Positions 1 through 12,100 of a stretch of DNA of 64,000 bases are shown here, piece after piece. The position numbers and the translations under genes were made by a program. Position 1 is the stretch's first letter, and every line of letters begins with the position of its first letter. This stretch comes from Neurospora tetraspora. Lineage: Eukaryota > Ascomycota > Sordariomycetes > Sordariales > Sordariaceae. The notes under the pieces were generated by a model. That model saw only the letters and a program-made list of their open reading frames with translations, ran no database searches and was not told the DNA's origin. The DNA is taken from the NCBI RefSeq assembly GCF_033439725.1, contig NW_026944388.1, positions 1,426,001-1,490,000 of the forward strand. Direction: 5' to 3'.

Positions 1-448
1 TGTAACTGTCCTGTGATGTTCGGTGATTTGCGAGTGATATGTAAATCACCCGCGCGCGTTCCTGCGGTAGTAGTGTACTTCGTACCGACCAACTTGTATC
101 GGACTACGACGACAGAAATATGGTGGTTGATCAACGTTCTTTGTCATTGCCGTACATGAAGGAAGATGGTCTCTCTGCATGTCTCTTAGTCGATCATACA
201 ACCGGAAGATTCTGATAACTTCTGGTAATCTCTCACAGATGAGAGAAACGAAGAAACACGTTCTGTCTTACTCAGCATGAATACAAATTGGCACTGATAG
301 TGAAGTATGATTCTGAGGTCGATAGTACTATTCGAGTGTTCATCGAGCGTTGGGGTTGAATTAGCCCACCATCATCACCAAATGCCGAGTAAGAATGTTA
401 GAAATAAACTTTCGATTGAAAACCAGTATGGGAAATCCTATTTTGCCA
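1..448. other. Window edge, no gene seen
   Basis: No open frame with protein-like composition is visible here on either strand. The stretch is AT-balanced, non-repetitive sequence downstream of the minus-strand low-complexity gene and probably holds its 3' untranslated region. Confidence 0.5.
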
Positions 449-596
449 TCATACATAGAGGTAGAAACGCAAAAGCCAGCTGCTGATGAGACACACATCG
501 GCCTCTGACCGTTGACTAAAAGATACCATAGAGTGCTTCGCCTTCTTCATGTATGTTGCTGTCCCTGATCCTCTTGACAGATTTTTCATTAGTACC

Positions 597-1638
597 TTAG
601 CCATGATGACAGTTTGCATAAGGATTCTGAAAGCCGTGAAGACGGCGACGTCCACTAGGTTCAGCTCGTCCACCAGGTCTGGGTCCATTCTGCTTGCCAA
701 ACTGCCCCTGCTGCTGGGCGCCATTGTTGAAGCCTTGTGCACCTTGACCTGGCTGGTTACCCACGTTGTTGTTCGTGTTGTGGTTGTTGTGGTTGTTGTT
801 GTTGACACCCGGCAGCTCGTTGTTGGTTTGGTTCTGGTTCTGGTCACCAAAGGCGCCGCCACCGTTTTGACCCTGACCGGCACCACCTCCCTGGCCGACG
901 CCAGCAGGACCTTGGTGCGCGCCGCCGTAGCCGCCTCCGAGGCCGAAGCCACCGGGTCCAAAGCCACCGGGTCCGAGGGGACCGGGGAAGCCTTGCTGCC
1001 CCTGGTTGCCGAATTGCTGGTTGCCGAATTGCTGGTTGCCAAACTGCTGGTTACCCTGGTGTTGACCACCAAAGGCACCCTGCTGACCAGCACCAGCGCC
1101 TTCACGACCGGCACCCTGAGCACCAGCACCACCAGCTCCCTCACCACCAGCGCCCTGTCCACCCTGAGCCCCTTGAGCACCGGCACCACCAGCGCCTTGA
1201 GCGCCACCAGCACCCTGAGCACCTTGACCACCATTAGCACCCTGAGCACCGGCGCCCTGCTGGTTACCATGCTGCTGGTTGTTCAGCCCTTGATTATTGA
1301 CGCCTTGCTGGTTGCCATTACCATTGCCGTTGCCATTGCCGCGAATCTGGTTCTGGTTGTTGCCCTGGTGTTGATTGTTGCTCAGACCTTGCTGGTTTTG
1401 GCCCCCCAAGCCGCCTTGGCCCTGGTTGTTTCCTTGTTGTTGGTTGTTGTTGTTGAAGCCTTGCTGTTTCTGGCCATTGTTGACGCCTTGATCCTGGTTG
1501 GGGTTGTTGCCATGGTTCCGGTTGTTGCCCTGGTGTTGGTTGTTGTTGTTGTTGTTGCCCTGTTGGTTTTGGCCATTGCAGAACACGGCCAGCCAGCAGG
1601 ATCGCCACCACGCTGGTGCGGAGACAACTCAAAGACAT
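597..1638 (-). CDS. Q/N/G-rich low-complexity protein, probably secreted; reading frame split near the N-terminus
   Basis: The minus strand carries an open frame from about 1586 down to 597 made almost only of Gln, Asn and Gly, with Ala/Gly-rich collagen-like stretches (GAQGA, GAGGAQ) in the middle and three copies of a QQFGN unit near 1000-1060. It ends HGFQNPYANCHHG. This frame has no ATG. A different minus frame begins with ATG at 1638 and reads MSLSCLRTSVVAILLAG, a good secretory signal peptide, then runs into Gln/Pro repeats and stops at 1318. Removing one base near 1590 would join the signal peptide to the Asn-rich frame. A genuine frameshift, a sequence error or an unseen upstream exon are all possible. 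The plus-strand frame over the same span is Val/Leu/Thr repeats, the expected mirror of Gln/Asn codons, so I chose minus. I recognise no family; a cell-wall or extracellular role is inference from composition only. Confidence 0.5.
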
Positions 1639-1703
1639 GTTTGGTTTCTGACCAGGCACTTGCCGATACTCAAGTTGCTCGAGATGTTACAAGTCCACGT
1701 TGA

Positions 1704-2780
1704 CTTGGGTAGTAAAGCAATCAAGAACGAGAGTGCAAGCAACACGAGTGATAAAACACCTTTTTATTTTGCCGGCACTGGCAGAGCAAACCTGGCACAT
1801 AGAGATGGGCATATGATTCTCCCAAGTTCGACCACAGAGGCAAGGTGACGAAACGATCTGGAGGGGATTCCTGGTTCCAATGCTCCGTGGCCATGGCAGG
1901 ACATAACGATGGCATAATACTCCACGGCGTGTGCGTGATAGGAGAAGATGCAGCTATTCACGTGAAGTGTACGGCACTACCCGTCGAGGTTGGTTGCTAG
2001 AAAATGTTAGCACCACGTTTGGGCAAGAAGCTGAGGACAGACGGGATGTATTTGAAAGGACAACAGCATTGCCTGCGCTTTTGTATGCCGATACCAAACA
2101 GCTCTACTTTGTTGGGACACCGATGCCCTCCACCCCTCCAAGGCGTACCTACTGCAGGAAGACAGATGGGGTGGCATGAAGTTGAAGTTGAAGGTTGAAG
2201 AAGCCCTGTTGCAGCCGAAGTTTTGTAAGTGGGAGCGTGCACAGACCAGACCTAAGTGGATAATTAAAACCTTGGTCGGACGGCCTACAAGCTGTCCTGT
2301 TGATCACAGACCTAATTATTTACGAGTGCTGCTCCTGCACGCGTCCTAAACAGCTAGGCTGTACCCAGGTACAAGTCCAATAACCTCAGACCCCTGGCTG
2401 CACCTGCACTGTTACCTGTAGCCCGTCTGGCAATACCAGAACCTCCACTGGAACTTCCCATTCCTCACAGCCTCGTCTTCATTGTCCGCCGCGTTTTCCA
2501 ACCTCGCTTTCCATCTGCAGAGACCTAACCTTCTTCAACTTCAACTTGCACCGCTTTTTACCGCATTTTGAGATATTCGACTGCCAGCATTTCCCTTGCT
2601 GGATTTGGGATTTGCGACCAACAACCTTACTACAACTTTCGGCCGTGCCCTTCTGTCAACCCTCTCCGGCGCAATCGTATCAAAGACCTTCCACTTCTGC
2701 TTTCTAGCCTCGCCTTTCGCCCTTGAACCTCCGAAACCGTTAGCTATTTAGCCCACGCATCGCTTCACCTCTTTGCTGCC
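1704..2780. other. Intergenic region and leader of the downstream gene
   Basis: No coding region is supported here. The last ~350 bases before 2781 are rich in C and T, as is typical of fungal 5' leaders, and hold no obvious element beyond that. The first part contains the promoter of the minus-strand gene. Confidence 0.5.
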
Positions 2781-3351
2781 ATGGCAAGCAAGAATTCGTC
2801 GGCGCCTGTCAAGGTTTCCGGCTCGGCTGCCAATTACACGCCTGCCACCTTGGATCCCGAGTTGCGATCGGCCATCAATTCGGTCTTGATCGAAGAGGGC
2901 CATGTCGGCAAGTACGTACTCTGTCCCCGTATCCCTTTGAAGATGAGCCCCGTTGACCCGGTCACCGTGTTCTTTCCCCGGAAATAGGATTCAAGACCAC
3001 CTCTTACACTCGCTGCATGCCCACTCGTCGAACTGGCCTACGACCGTTCAGAACCACGCCCTCGCCCTCCTCCGCTCTGGCGAAATCAGTACCTTCCCCG
3101 CCCTTCTACGACGAGTCTTGGAAGATGTGCGCCACGATACAGCCAATGCTCCCTCCGGCGACGCCAACGGAGGCGATGTAAACGGCAAGAAGCTAGCCAA
3201 CGGCGCCGACACTACCAACGGCAATGTGCCCACTGCGACCACGACAGCACCAAGCCTAGCGGTTCCGCAGGCCGTTATCAATGACGCGCTCAAAGTCACG
3301 CGCGAAAGCCTGGAGATGGTGTGTGAGATTGAGGCGAACGGGGCGACGTGA
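2781..3351 (+). CDS. Hypothetical protein of 164 residues, two exons
   Basis: Exon 1 (2781-2911) and exon 2 (2988-3351) are joined across a 76-bp intron with a GTACGT donor and a TAG acceptor; the join restores a Lys codon and gives 164 residues. The N-terminal ~90 residues look folded and helical (LDPELRSAINSVLIEEG, then DHLLHSLHAHSSNWP and FPALLRRVLEDVRHDT). An Asn/Gly/Asp-rich linker follows, and the protein closes with a helix (VINDALKVTRESLEMVCEIE). There is no signal peptide, membrane segment or metal motif. I do not recognise the family. The compact helical ends around a variable linker resemble small subunits of nuclear complexes, but that is speculation. The ATG at 2781 is the first in frame and follows a C/T-rich leader. 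Confidence 0.8.
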
Positions 3352-3454
3352 CATGTTTGATTCCCCCCAAAACAAGAAATCTTGAACCAGGTCATACACA
3401 CAAAGCACCCATCCAGTTTTGATTATCTTTATCGCACACAAATCCTCAGAATCC

Positions 3455-4137
3455 ATGTCATTCCTGCGGCGATATACAAGAAAAGGGCCAGTACCGTTGC
3501 TGACCTCGGCTTTGGTATTTCGTTATAGGGGTCTGGCGCCGGCGCCAAAAGTAAGCAGCCAGTAGGGCTGAGAAATGATGGAAGCAATAAGCGGAGAAAA
3601 CTGTCGTCAAGAGACGATCGAGTCTACTGTCAAGTTGACAGTCTTCCCAGTCATATCGAGGATGGTCACGGTCAGGGTGTTAACGGCGGGGAGGAGGAAG
3701 AGGAGGAAAGAGATGGTCGCAACCAAGGCGTTGCCTCAGATTCGACACTAGCAACGGCGGCCACAGAGGATGACCCGTCGATATCCGATGACGACCAACG
3801 GGAAATCATCAGAAGGCATCACCCAAGGGTAACCAACGCCCTACCGGATGCTCTTCGGAGAGCTGGCTTGTTGCCCCAGAGGTTTCATGATACTCGGCCT
3901 CAAGATCAGGGGCAGCACCAGGGCCAACACCAACATCCACGACAAACTCAACAATATCAAACCGCACGTCATCCCCTGCCTGGATCTCCAATCCGCACAC
4001 ATCCTCAACCACAGCTACAATCGGAACCTCAGCCTGGCGCATCACATACCGGACTGGGCAATGCGCAGGAAGCACTTCAGACTCAAGATACCGTAGGGGC
4101 AGCTGCCCAAGCAGACTCATCAGAGCAGCCGAGCTAA
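3455..4137 (+). CDS. Doubtful hydrophilic protein, possible two-exon gene
   Basis: A frame open from about 3528 to the stop at 4135-4137 has protein-like, hydrophilic composition: Glu-rich run, acidic SISDDDQ, basic IIRRHHPR, then Gln/His/Pro-rich. It has no ATG of its own. A short ATG frame at 3455 (MSFLRRYTRKGPVPLL) ends at a GTAAGC donor at 3551; splicing to a CAG acceptor at 3675 gives a 125-bp intron, keeps phase and predicts 185 residues. Only 103 bp separate it from the preceding gene on the same strand. The minus strand of 3809-4165 also has a protein-like frame (VRFDIVEFVVDVGVGPG), so strand is uncertain. No family is recognised. Confidence 0.3.
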
Positions 4138-5167
4138 ATGGGGCATAGCTACATACTTGGAACATGTAGCAAACACCGAGTATGGTCTAGGTGGCATGTA
4201 CATAGCTGGGAAACTTCTGTGACCGGTCGCACTGACGAGCAGCCGGTGAATCCATAGCCTCGGTACATATATGGCACATACATTATTGCTTGGTGCTTGC
4301 TTAGTTCCATTACGTGAGCTCATTGAAGAACAACTTTTTAGAACCGGTTCTGACCAAAATTTTGGAACAAGACACATTCTTTAAGGGAAGTAAGGGGACA
4401 TATGGGTGTGACGCCGTTTCCAACCTAAGAAAGGGGTGGGGGGCCGATAGGGTACAAAATATCGGGGCTCGCAATAATACCCACCTCGCTCTAGGGTCTT
4501 TATTTTGTACAAGAAGCCTCCAATTACTCTAGGGCGAATGGCGCTAATAAAGGACGAAAAGAAGGTAACACAGCTGTGTCATAGAGAATTTAACAATAAA
4601 TCCACGAATTGGTTTGAGCTTGTTTGAGCTTGTTTGACAGTTATCTTAAGGATGGTCGTTTTTCTGTACAAACCACAACCCCGGGGCACGTACCCCTCGC
4701 TACCGGTGTTAGTCGGGTGACCCGCAGACTCGCCTAGAACCTCCAAAGAATCTCGACGGGCAAGTACACCACAATGGGCGGTCGAGCATAGGTGAGCTCG
4801 GGAAGCGCGGGCCAACAGTTTTCTACTTACCTTACTATTTGCACAGCAATGACCTCACTTAAGCTTATTTAACAGCTTCAACCTTCAGTTCACGTTAACC
4901 TATTCCGTTGTTTCCTACAGCACACACACCGTTCGGTGCATCACCTTGAGCTTGGCTTGATTCACCTTGGCTGTCTACAGCTTCTCACTCACCAGGGGCA
5001 CTTACACAGACCGACCCTCAGTGATCACCACGCCACCTGCCCATATCTAGATACTGACCGACATAATCTCTCACCACACCTACCAACCTTCACGCCTCTT
5101 CCTTAACTCTCACACAAATAACAATCAATCATCATAAACTAGCCTGTCATCAATCAACTTCCCAAAG
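4138..5167. other. Intergenic region
   Basis: No coding region is supported. Sequence between about 4260 and 4660 is AT-richer with short direct repeats (two copies of TTTGAGCTTG near 4612-4632). The 3' part (4860-5160), C/A-rich and full of CACC/ACTC strings, is probably the promoter and leader of the AhpC/TSA-type gene. Confidence 0.5.
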
Positions 5168-6141
5168 ATGCCCATCTACGCCGGTGAAGACGGCTCACCA
5201 CAGCTCTACACCCCCTCCTCGGCCTCCTACGACACCACCACCTTCCCACCCACCCCCATCCCTCCCCGCCCTCAAAGCCAACACAACCGGCAGCACGATG
5301 CGGAAAAGCATCCGCACGAGGTAGCCCCCGTTCCCATAATGGGAGGCAGGGCGCCTCAGTCGGAGCAGATCCGTTTCCCAAGCGCCAAGCCGACCGTGAT
5401 TTTGTTTTTGAGGCATTGTGGGTGTCCTTGTAAGTTTTCTCTTCTTTCCCCTCCCCCCTCTCTCTTCCACTTACCTTGCCTTATCCTTTTCCCCCTTTCT
5501 AGTTTGTTTCCCTCCCTTTATCCCCTTTCCCTTTCCCACCTCTCACTAGGTACTTACACAAAAATCCAGTCGCAGAAAAAGCCTTCCGCATCCTCACCGC
5601 CCTCTCCGTCTCGCACCCCAACCTTCACTTCCTCGCCGTCTCGCACTCCTCCCCCCAAGACACCGACGCCTGGGTCATCGACGTCGGCGGCGAATGGGAA
5701 GCCGACGTGATCGTCGACGAGTCGCGCTTGCTCTACGCGAAATGGGGTTTGGGCACGACATCCACGTGGTACGCGTACAAGCCGACGGCGCTGTGGAATA
5801 CGTACGTACTAGGCGTGGCCGAGGGGATTTGGGGACGGAAGGAGAAGCCGAGGGCGGCTAGCGTTGGGTCGAATTCTAGTGCTGATGGACATGGACATGG
5901 TGATGGGAAGGGGATGAGTGTGCATGAGAGGACGGGAGGGACGTATAGTTCGGGCAGTGTCTGGCAGATGGGAGGAGCGTTTGCGGTGGATAGGATGGGG
6001 TTTGTGAGGTGGGTGGGTGTCCCACAGGATGCGAGTGAGGTGCCGGATTTGAAGAGGGCGGTGGAGGTTTTGGAGGAGCAGTATGGAGGGCCGGGGCAGG
6101 GGAATGGTAGTGTGAAAGCGAAGAAGCATGGCAAGGCGTAG
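5168..6141 (+). CDS. AhpC/TSA-type (peroxiredoxin-like) thioredoxin-fold protein
   Basis: Two exons, 5168-5429 and 5570-6141, give 277 residues. The 140-bp intron (GTAAGT donor, CAG acceptor) splits the Phe codon of the signature FLRHCGCPF; the join gives GCPFAEKAFRILTAL, which fits the fungal AhpC/TSA antioxidant-enzyme family. The motif is followed by FLAVSHSS, a DAWVIDVGGEW strand-turn and DESRLLYAKWGLG, all family hallmarks. Residues 1-75 are a Pro/Ser/Gln-rich, probably disordered extension. The single Cys pair is Cys-x-Cys within HCGCP rather than a classical CxxC, so a thiol-peroxidase activity is family inference rather than shown. A Gly/His-rich insert lies after GIWGRKEKP. No signal peptide or membrane span is seen; a cytosolic location is likely. 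Confidence 0.85.
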
Positions 6142-6645
6142 TATGAGATTGTTGTTTCTTCGCCGGTTGATGGGGTTTGAAAGTCTTTTGTTTTGGGTGG
6201 TTGGTGTTTGGTGTCTTGAATGGGTTTTCCTGTGGGTTTGGGCTGGCTTGTACATCTTGAAGGATGAAAGTTTTATGACGGCGTTTTCTAATATGAAATG
6301 AGTGAGTTTAGTCACTTCACGTCAAAAAGCAGAATGATGGGCCTGGTGGATGAAAATGAGTAGGGGTGCCAGGAAGCTGTAGTGACAGAAACCTCCAATT
6401 ACGTTGTTCAATATCGTCTTGATTGATTGACTGGAGTTGTTCCGTGTTAAACCTCTACGATACCCCCGTCTCATCCATGCATGTGCATGCTTCTCTGTCC
6501 CATTCCATTTCCACGTCCCCCCGTTGCTTCCACATCTCCAATGTCCACAAGCGAAGTCCCGACCCTTAAGACTGAGACCAAACCACGCCAGAAATGCAGC
6601 CATGACAATGAAGACCACCCAAAACTCTTGCACCTCAAACCCCGT
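6142..6645. other. Convergent 3' intergenic region
   Basis: This segment lies between the 3' ends of the plus-strand AhpC/TSA-type gene and the minus-strand Zn2Cys6 gene. It probably holds both 3' untranslated regions. I see no gene or strong repeat in it. Confidence 0.6.
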
Positions 6646-7073
6646 TCAACTAACAGCCAAATACTCCGTCTGAACATCCCACTCATACCCTAACCCCCGC
6701 AGCTTCCTCAGCAAAACCACCTTACTGCTACTCCTCCTCCTCGAACCCGTCCCCTCTTCCTTTCCGTCGTCACAGTCCGACATCAGCGCCGCCGTGTGCA
6801 CCCGGAAGTGTTTGGGGACATCGTAGGGGGCGTCAGGACTGCGCATCCGTTGGGCTTGGGCTGGTGTTGGCGGTGAATGGCTGGGGCTGAAGGATATGCC
6901 GGACGATTGTTTCCGTGAGTGCGGCGAGTGTGGGTGTGTTGTAGTATATGAGGGGGCGTTTGCTGCCGTGATAGTGTTCCAGTTCAGTTGCTGTTGATGT
7001 TGGGTTTGCTGTTGGTTTTGAACCAAGGGAGTGGGTGGTTCGAGGAAGATGCTTGGTGTCGGGTATGTGCCGG

Positions 7074-7104
<31 letters not shown>

Positions 7105-9191
7105 CCAGGCGGGTGAGGTTGCTGATAGTGTTGTTGGTGTTGATGTAGCCGCGGTCACTGCTGCCACTGCGGCTGATAATGTCATCGGAACTGTTACAGG
7201 CGTGTTGTTCACGTCCACGTCCATGTATATCGTGCCGTTTGACTCAGCGGCGGCATCCATGTCGTACGAAGACGCAGCAGAGTAGGAATAACCGCTGAGC
7301 GAGTGCACCGAATGCTGATCTTCAGCAAGCAGTAGGGATGGGTCGACTGGGAGATTGCTGAGGTCCAATTGGGCCAGGTCGACTGTTCCTTCGCCGACTG
7401 ATCCTGACGAGGAATCGGCGTCGTTATACCCAAAGGGTGTGTCTTGAAGTTCGCTGGACCACATCTCACCAGGGGCGAGAGGGTACGAGAACGGCGAGCC
7501 CGTTGCGTCGGGTGGAGATGCCTGATGTGGTGGGGCATAATCGGAGTCGGGGGAGTGCAGATGCCTCTCCTCGAGCTTGATGGTGTAGTCAGCTATCGAA
7601 GCCATGATGTCGGCGCGCCAGACATTCTCGCGGCGGGCGGGGTTGCGACGGAGGAGGTCGAGGGCGGCGCGGCGGACTTCGGGGTGGCGGCATTTGATGG
7701 CGACGAAGAACAAGGGGGCTATGACGTGGGTTTCAAAAGTGAACATGGCCGAGAAGCGTCGTGCGTCTGTTAGTGAGGCCGCTGTTCCTGTTGCTGTCAT
7801 TGTCCCGGCTTTGGTTGTCTGGTTTTCGCGTGTTGTAGGGCTGGAAAGAGTTTCCATGAAGGCGGATGCGCGGGGAATGATGGCGGAAAAGAATGAGATG
7901 TGGTCATCGAAGGCGGTTTCGTTGGTGCTCAGCGCTGTTGATATCCAGATGTGGATGGTTTTGGTATGTATTTCGATCAAGTCGACACATCCCGGCGGGA
8001 GAAGTTTTTGGTTTCTTGAGAGGAAGAGCGAGAATGCGACGTTAAACCTGGACAGCTTCCTCATCAAAAGATCCTGTTCTTCTTCCAGTGCCCGCAGTTC
8101 TTCTGGTGATACTTGTTGGTACTTTGCCGGCTTTGACTTCTTTGTAAACCTGAGACACTCCTCCATAAAGTCGTGTAGAGCGTACCGAACTTGGTCAATC
8201 GTTTCGAAGGTCGTCGGAACGTCGATCAACGTCTTCAAGGGCACTGGTATAGCAGTAGGATCGCCACCGATCATCATCAACGTTAGACTGATTCGCGTGT
8301 ACATGGGAACAATGTGATTCCGTATGATCTCAAATTCGGGGTTCCCCCGCAGCGATGGCTTCCGTTCGAGCTGACTTAATATCTGGTGCCCTTGTTGTAA
8401 GTGGATAAGTGATTCGACATCCTTGAATTGCATAAACTCGACAAAGACGAAGAGGATGCAGGTGAGAAGTGGTACAAGGGGCCTTGAGTCGGCGTCTGGC
8501 ATCCGGTCCAAAAGACAAGAAATGGCTTTGTTGTATTGGAATAGCGCAAATGACTGCTTGTCGGTAATGTCGACGTAGGGCGCCACCGCACCGCGTACCA
8601 TTGCCTCGTGCAAGCTGCTAACAGCCAACACGGCGTGCTTCACTACTGGTTCGGATTCGCAGATCTGGAGCACAAGCACACGCCAAAAAGCACCGTCGAA
8701 GTCACCGGAAAGACAAGGTGCCGTGACGTCCTGGAAAAAGTGAAAGGAACGTTTTTCGTCGGAGGAGGCCCATTCGTAAAAGACAGATAGCGAGCCGCGA
8801 GGGTTGTTGGCACCGGTCTGGGACACGCCGCCGGACCTTCGGGGTCTCCTGCTGATCATGGTTTTTGCGTCCAAGTATCCATCGCATCTTCGACCGGTCT
8901 TTGTGCAACGGACACAAAACGGTTTTGCCTCATCGCACTTGACTTTGCGGATTCTATACGCGAGTGTCAGGTACAACTTCCAGTTGATTGAGGGCGTCAA
9001 GGGGAGATCCGGTTGTTGATGTACTCGTAAACCGTATTTTTTTTTGTGAGACTAGGCTGCTGGGGATTGGGAGCTCGGACTTACTTGCAGGTTAGACAGC
9101 CGGTTCTTACTTTCTTCGACCCTTTCCTTCCCGACTGAGCAGGCCGAGGTGTAGAAGATGATGTTCCTGAGGGGTCTGGACGGGGACCCAT
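6646..9191 (-). CDS. Zn(2)Cys(6) fungal transcription factor
   Basis: Exon 1 (9191-9085) and exon 2 (8953-6646) give 804 residues. The 131-bp intron (GTAAGT donor, TAG acceptor) cuts the zinc cluster: exon 1 ends GCLTC and exon 2 continues KIRKVKCDEAKPFC, so the six Cys of Cx2Cx6Cx5-6Cx2Cx6C are complete only after splicing (about residues 32-60). A Pro/Ser-rich basic leader precedes the cluster. The middle of the protein (about 85-470) is helical and fits the fungal-specific regulatory domain of the PF11951 type. The C-terminal third is low complexity, with Ser/Thr/Pro runs, a poly-Thr stretch (7075-7105, read on plus as GTT repeats) and Gln-rich tracts typical of activation regions. It should bind CGG-type half sites in the nucleus; its target genes cannot be inferred from the neighbours. 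Confidence 0.92.
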
Positions 9192-12100
9192 GATAGTCGT
9201 GGCCTCCCTGGTACCCTTAGCTCGGTGATAACTCATCCCTATTTGCTGTTGCATCTTGTCTGTGGAGGGTTGGTAGTAGGTCTAGCTCGGACTCAGAGAT
9301 CGTTCATGAAATCCGAGCAGTACTGGTTCGGGTTCGGGAAGTTGACTAAGAGGAGAGAAGGGGCCAGGATAAAGTCCGCCTTCGTTCTGAAATAAGGAAA
9401 GACAGCGAGCCGAGATGTAAGGTGTGGAACATGAATGGGCGAGATATCAAGCAGACCGAGAGTAGGCTTCGTGGATCAAGGGTAGAAGGCCGAAGTGGTC
9501 ATGCCCTCACATATAAACGAAAAGAATCTGAGGCGGTTGTAGCTGGCTAGGCGAGAGAGGATGTAATAAGCCCTGGGCTTGGGGCAGTATCCATCATAAC
9601 TTGGTCCTATACTCCCCGCCTATGATGGGACCCCAACCATAGCCATGAGGGAGGTTTAAAATGGAAATGGGATGGGATGGGGAAGGGTATGATGCTGCCG
9701 GTAGCGTTGGTGCATGCCGCCTCACTGTCGAGCGAACCAGGACGGTACCCTTTTTTTGCCCCGTCCCTTGGTCGGATGGTATGATTCTGTGCTTGTCCCC
9801 TTGTCACCGCAAGGCGCCAATCGTATCAGCGAAGGGTAGCGGTAGCATTGGGACAGTACAAAGTACAAGGCTTGCCAAGCACGTGTGTTCTTTGAAGGTG
9901 TGGAGGATCTTCATGCTCTGCCATAGTTCTGGGCATGCTCAACTCGAATAGATGCCTTTCTCGTCTGTGCCCGTCTTGTCATACCACGAAACAGGGACCA
10001 TACACACCAGAATACTGGCTCTCAGCCTTGTGACGACAGGTTCGGGCAGACGAAAAGGGAGTAGACGCGGTACAATGGCCAATGACCGTCTGTATGACAG
10101 CCACCTAGAGATGGTCTCATACGCCTCCTTGACTTCCACGATATGGACAAGCTGTGCTGGAAGAGAAAGAGAGGCAGAAGGATTTTGTGACAATCCAGAA
10201 GCCGCCAAGCCGGGGCAAGGAAACCTTCTTAGAGAAGCAGGCCGCGATGTCATGTTACACCGGCAAGCAGCACCAACAGCATCGAGGACCGACCCGCCAT
10301 CATCTGAATCCCATTGTTCTCCATGGCCCATGCTCCTCAGCTTCCCCAGCTCCCCTGGCTTGCCGCATACCCAGCCGCCATTGAGCTCATCTCAACATAG
10401 CTAACCCCCTCACTGCCACTGCGTCGTATCTAAGGGGGACGGGAGTGGACGTGATCGATCCCAACTAGGAAATTATTAGCCGTCAAAATCAGGCACCCAT
10501 TTAACGTCCCGTAGACTTGAGGCATAACGACGACACAATGGGGCAGTGAACGGGAGACGGTATCAATTCCACGCTTGGCGATAGGGAGAGAGGCTCGATC
10601 CTGGGAGTCATCTGGTTCGATGCTTGTTGCTGTCGAGGTTACATCTGATTGTCATGAGGGGTTGACATTTTGACAATCAATAACATCAAAGCAAGGGTTG
10701 CTGACTGCCGGGGGCTCGGGCAACAACGTGGTGTTAGCGCTTATGTTGCGATCTCTAGCAGCGGAGTTAGCGGCTATGCTGTTATCTCCAGGCGTCACTA
10801 ACAATTAGCAACAACAGCTAATCGCAGCACCTAACAGCTGTCTCCATCCATGGAAATAGGGTATTGGGGAAACAGCAACTCACCTCAGTCAACGCAACTT
10901 CCCGTTATCAACTCCCAGTTTTCAACAACACCAGCAGTCCTCAAAATCAAGGTGATACCTTCCACTTCTTTCATAAGCAGGGTCCATAACACCGAAATGT
11001 TGACGAAGCAAGGTGGTACTACCGGGCCGTCCTACCGTAAGAGTCTTGTCGATAGCGTCCCCCCCTCATTGGTACCTCACACTATTGGTTGACCCCCCAC
11101 TTCTTTCGTACATATGGTGAGATTCTTTTTAGCTTTTGTGACCTTTATCCTTTCCCATGCATTATTCCAAATACCCTGTTTGCCCTGCCACGATCTTCTG
11201 ACAATCAACCACCAGTCAACATCTACCAACCTTCCACACAACTGTCGTGGACGTTGAGTACCGACTATCAAAGAGAAGAGACACAGCAACCAGGAAAGGC
11301 AGTTCTCCCATGTTCACCTCGAAAGGTTTCACGGTTACCACCCCCTCTCAAACCGACGAATGAAACAAAATACCATCTAGCAGGGCTGGAATGATAGAGT
11401 TGAGACAACCGGGATCTTATCCAATTCGTCCCGATGGACACTGGCCAGTATCTAAATGTCTCCCCCCTTCCAGCACCGTTGTTCATTAACTTCTCAACAG
11501 ATGAGACCATGCAACCTTAAATGCACGGTTCTACTTGACTCCCCGGCAAAAGCCAAAGCTAATGCCGCCACTGGGTTCTATGGCTCTACCTGACCAAAGT
11601 ACGCTTATCATGGTGGTATCGATTATCATGGTTACATGAGCCTCTCAGAATCAAGCTGTCCTACTGGGCAGCAGTATCACAACTCGCCTTCTTCTCGACA
11701 GTTTTGCGTCTAATCTGCGTCTAAACTGGCCGAGTGGTCACAGTGACGGCAGCAGTGTCACCTCAAAGCCCCCCTCCGGTGGATCGGCGCTGTTAGCCAC
11801 ACCGCCCTTCCGTCTTCCGTGTTCCGACCTCCGGGCCACTCCGTCTCCGAGCTTCATCTCCGTCACTTTCTTCATCGTCTCCGTTCGGCATCCACAGCAG
11901 TTCATGGCTTCTCTATGTCGAAAAAGGGCTGGCTGTCGATGGAACTCAAAATACCTCTCAGCTTGAGTTTAGAATTATTACACTCTGCTGTCACTGATAT
12001 TTTTTGTCAACAAAGTGCCATATCACTGAGCACCATCTTCACTATCCGTGTAAGTCGGGTGACTTGGAAATATGATCGGATATAAGAGCCAAGCGGCCAG

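Noticed and set aside
549-1703. 384-codon open frame on plus with long Val/Leu runs resembling membrane helices
   Set aside because: It mirrors Gln/Asn/Gly codons of the opposite strand; periodic VVVV and TSTLST strings are not like real helices.
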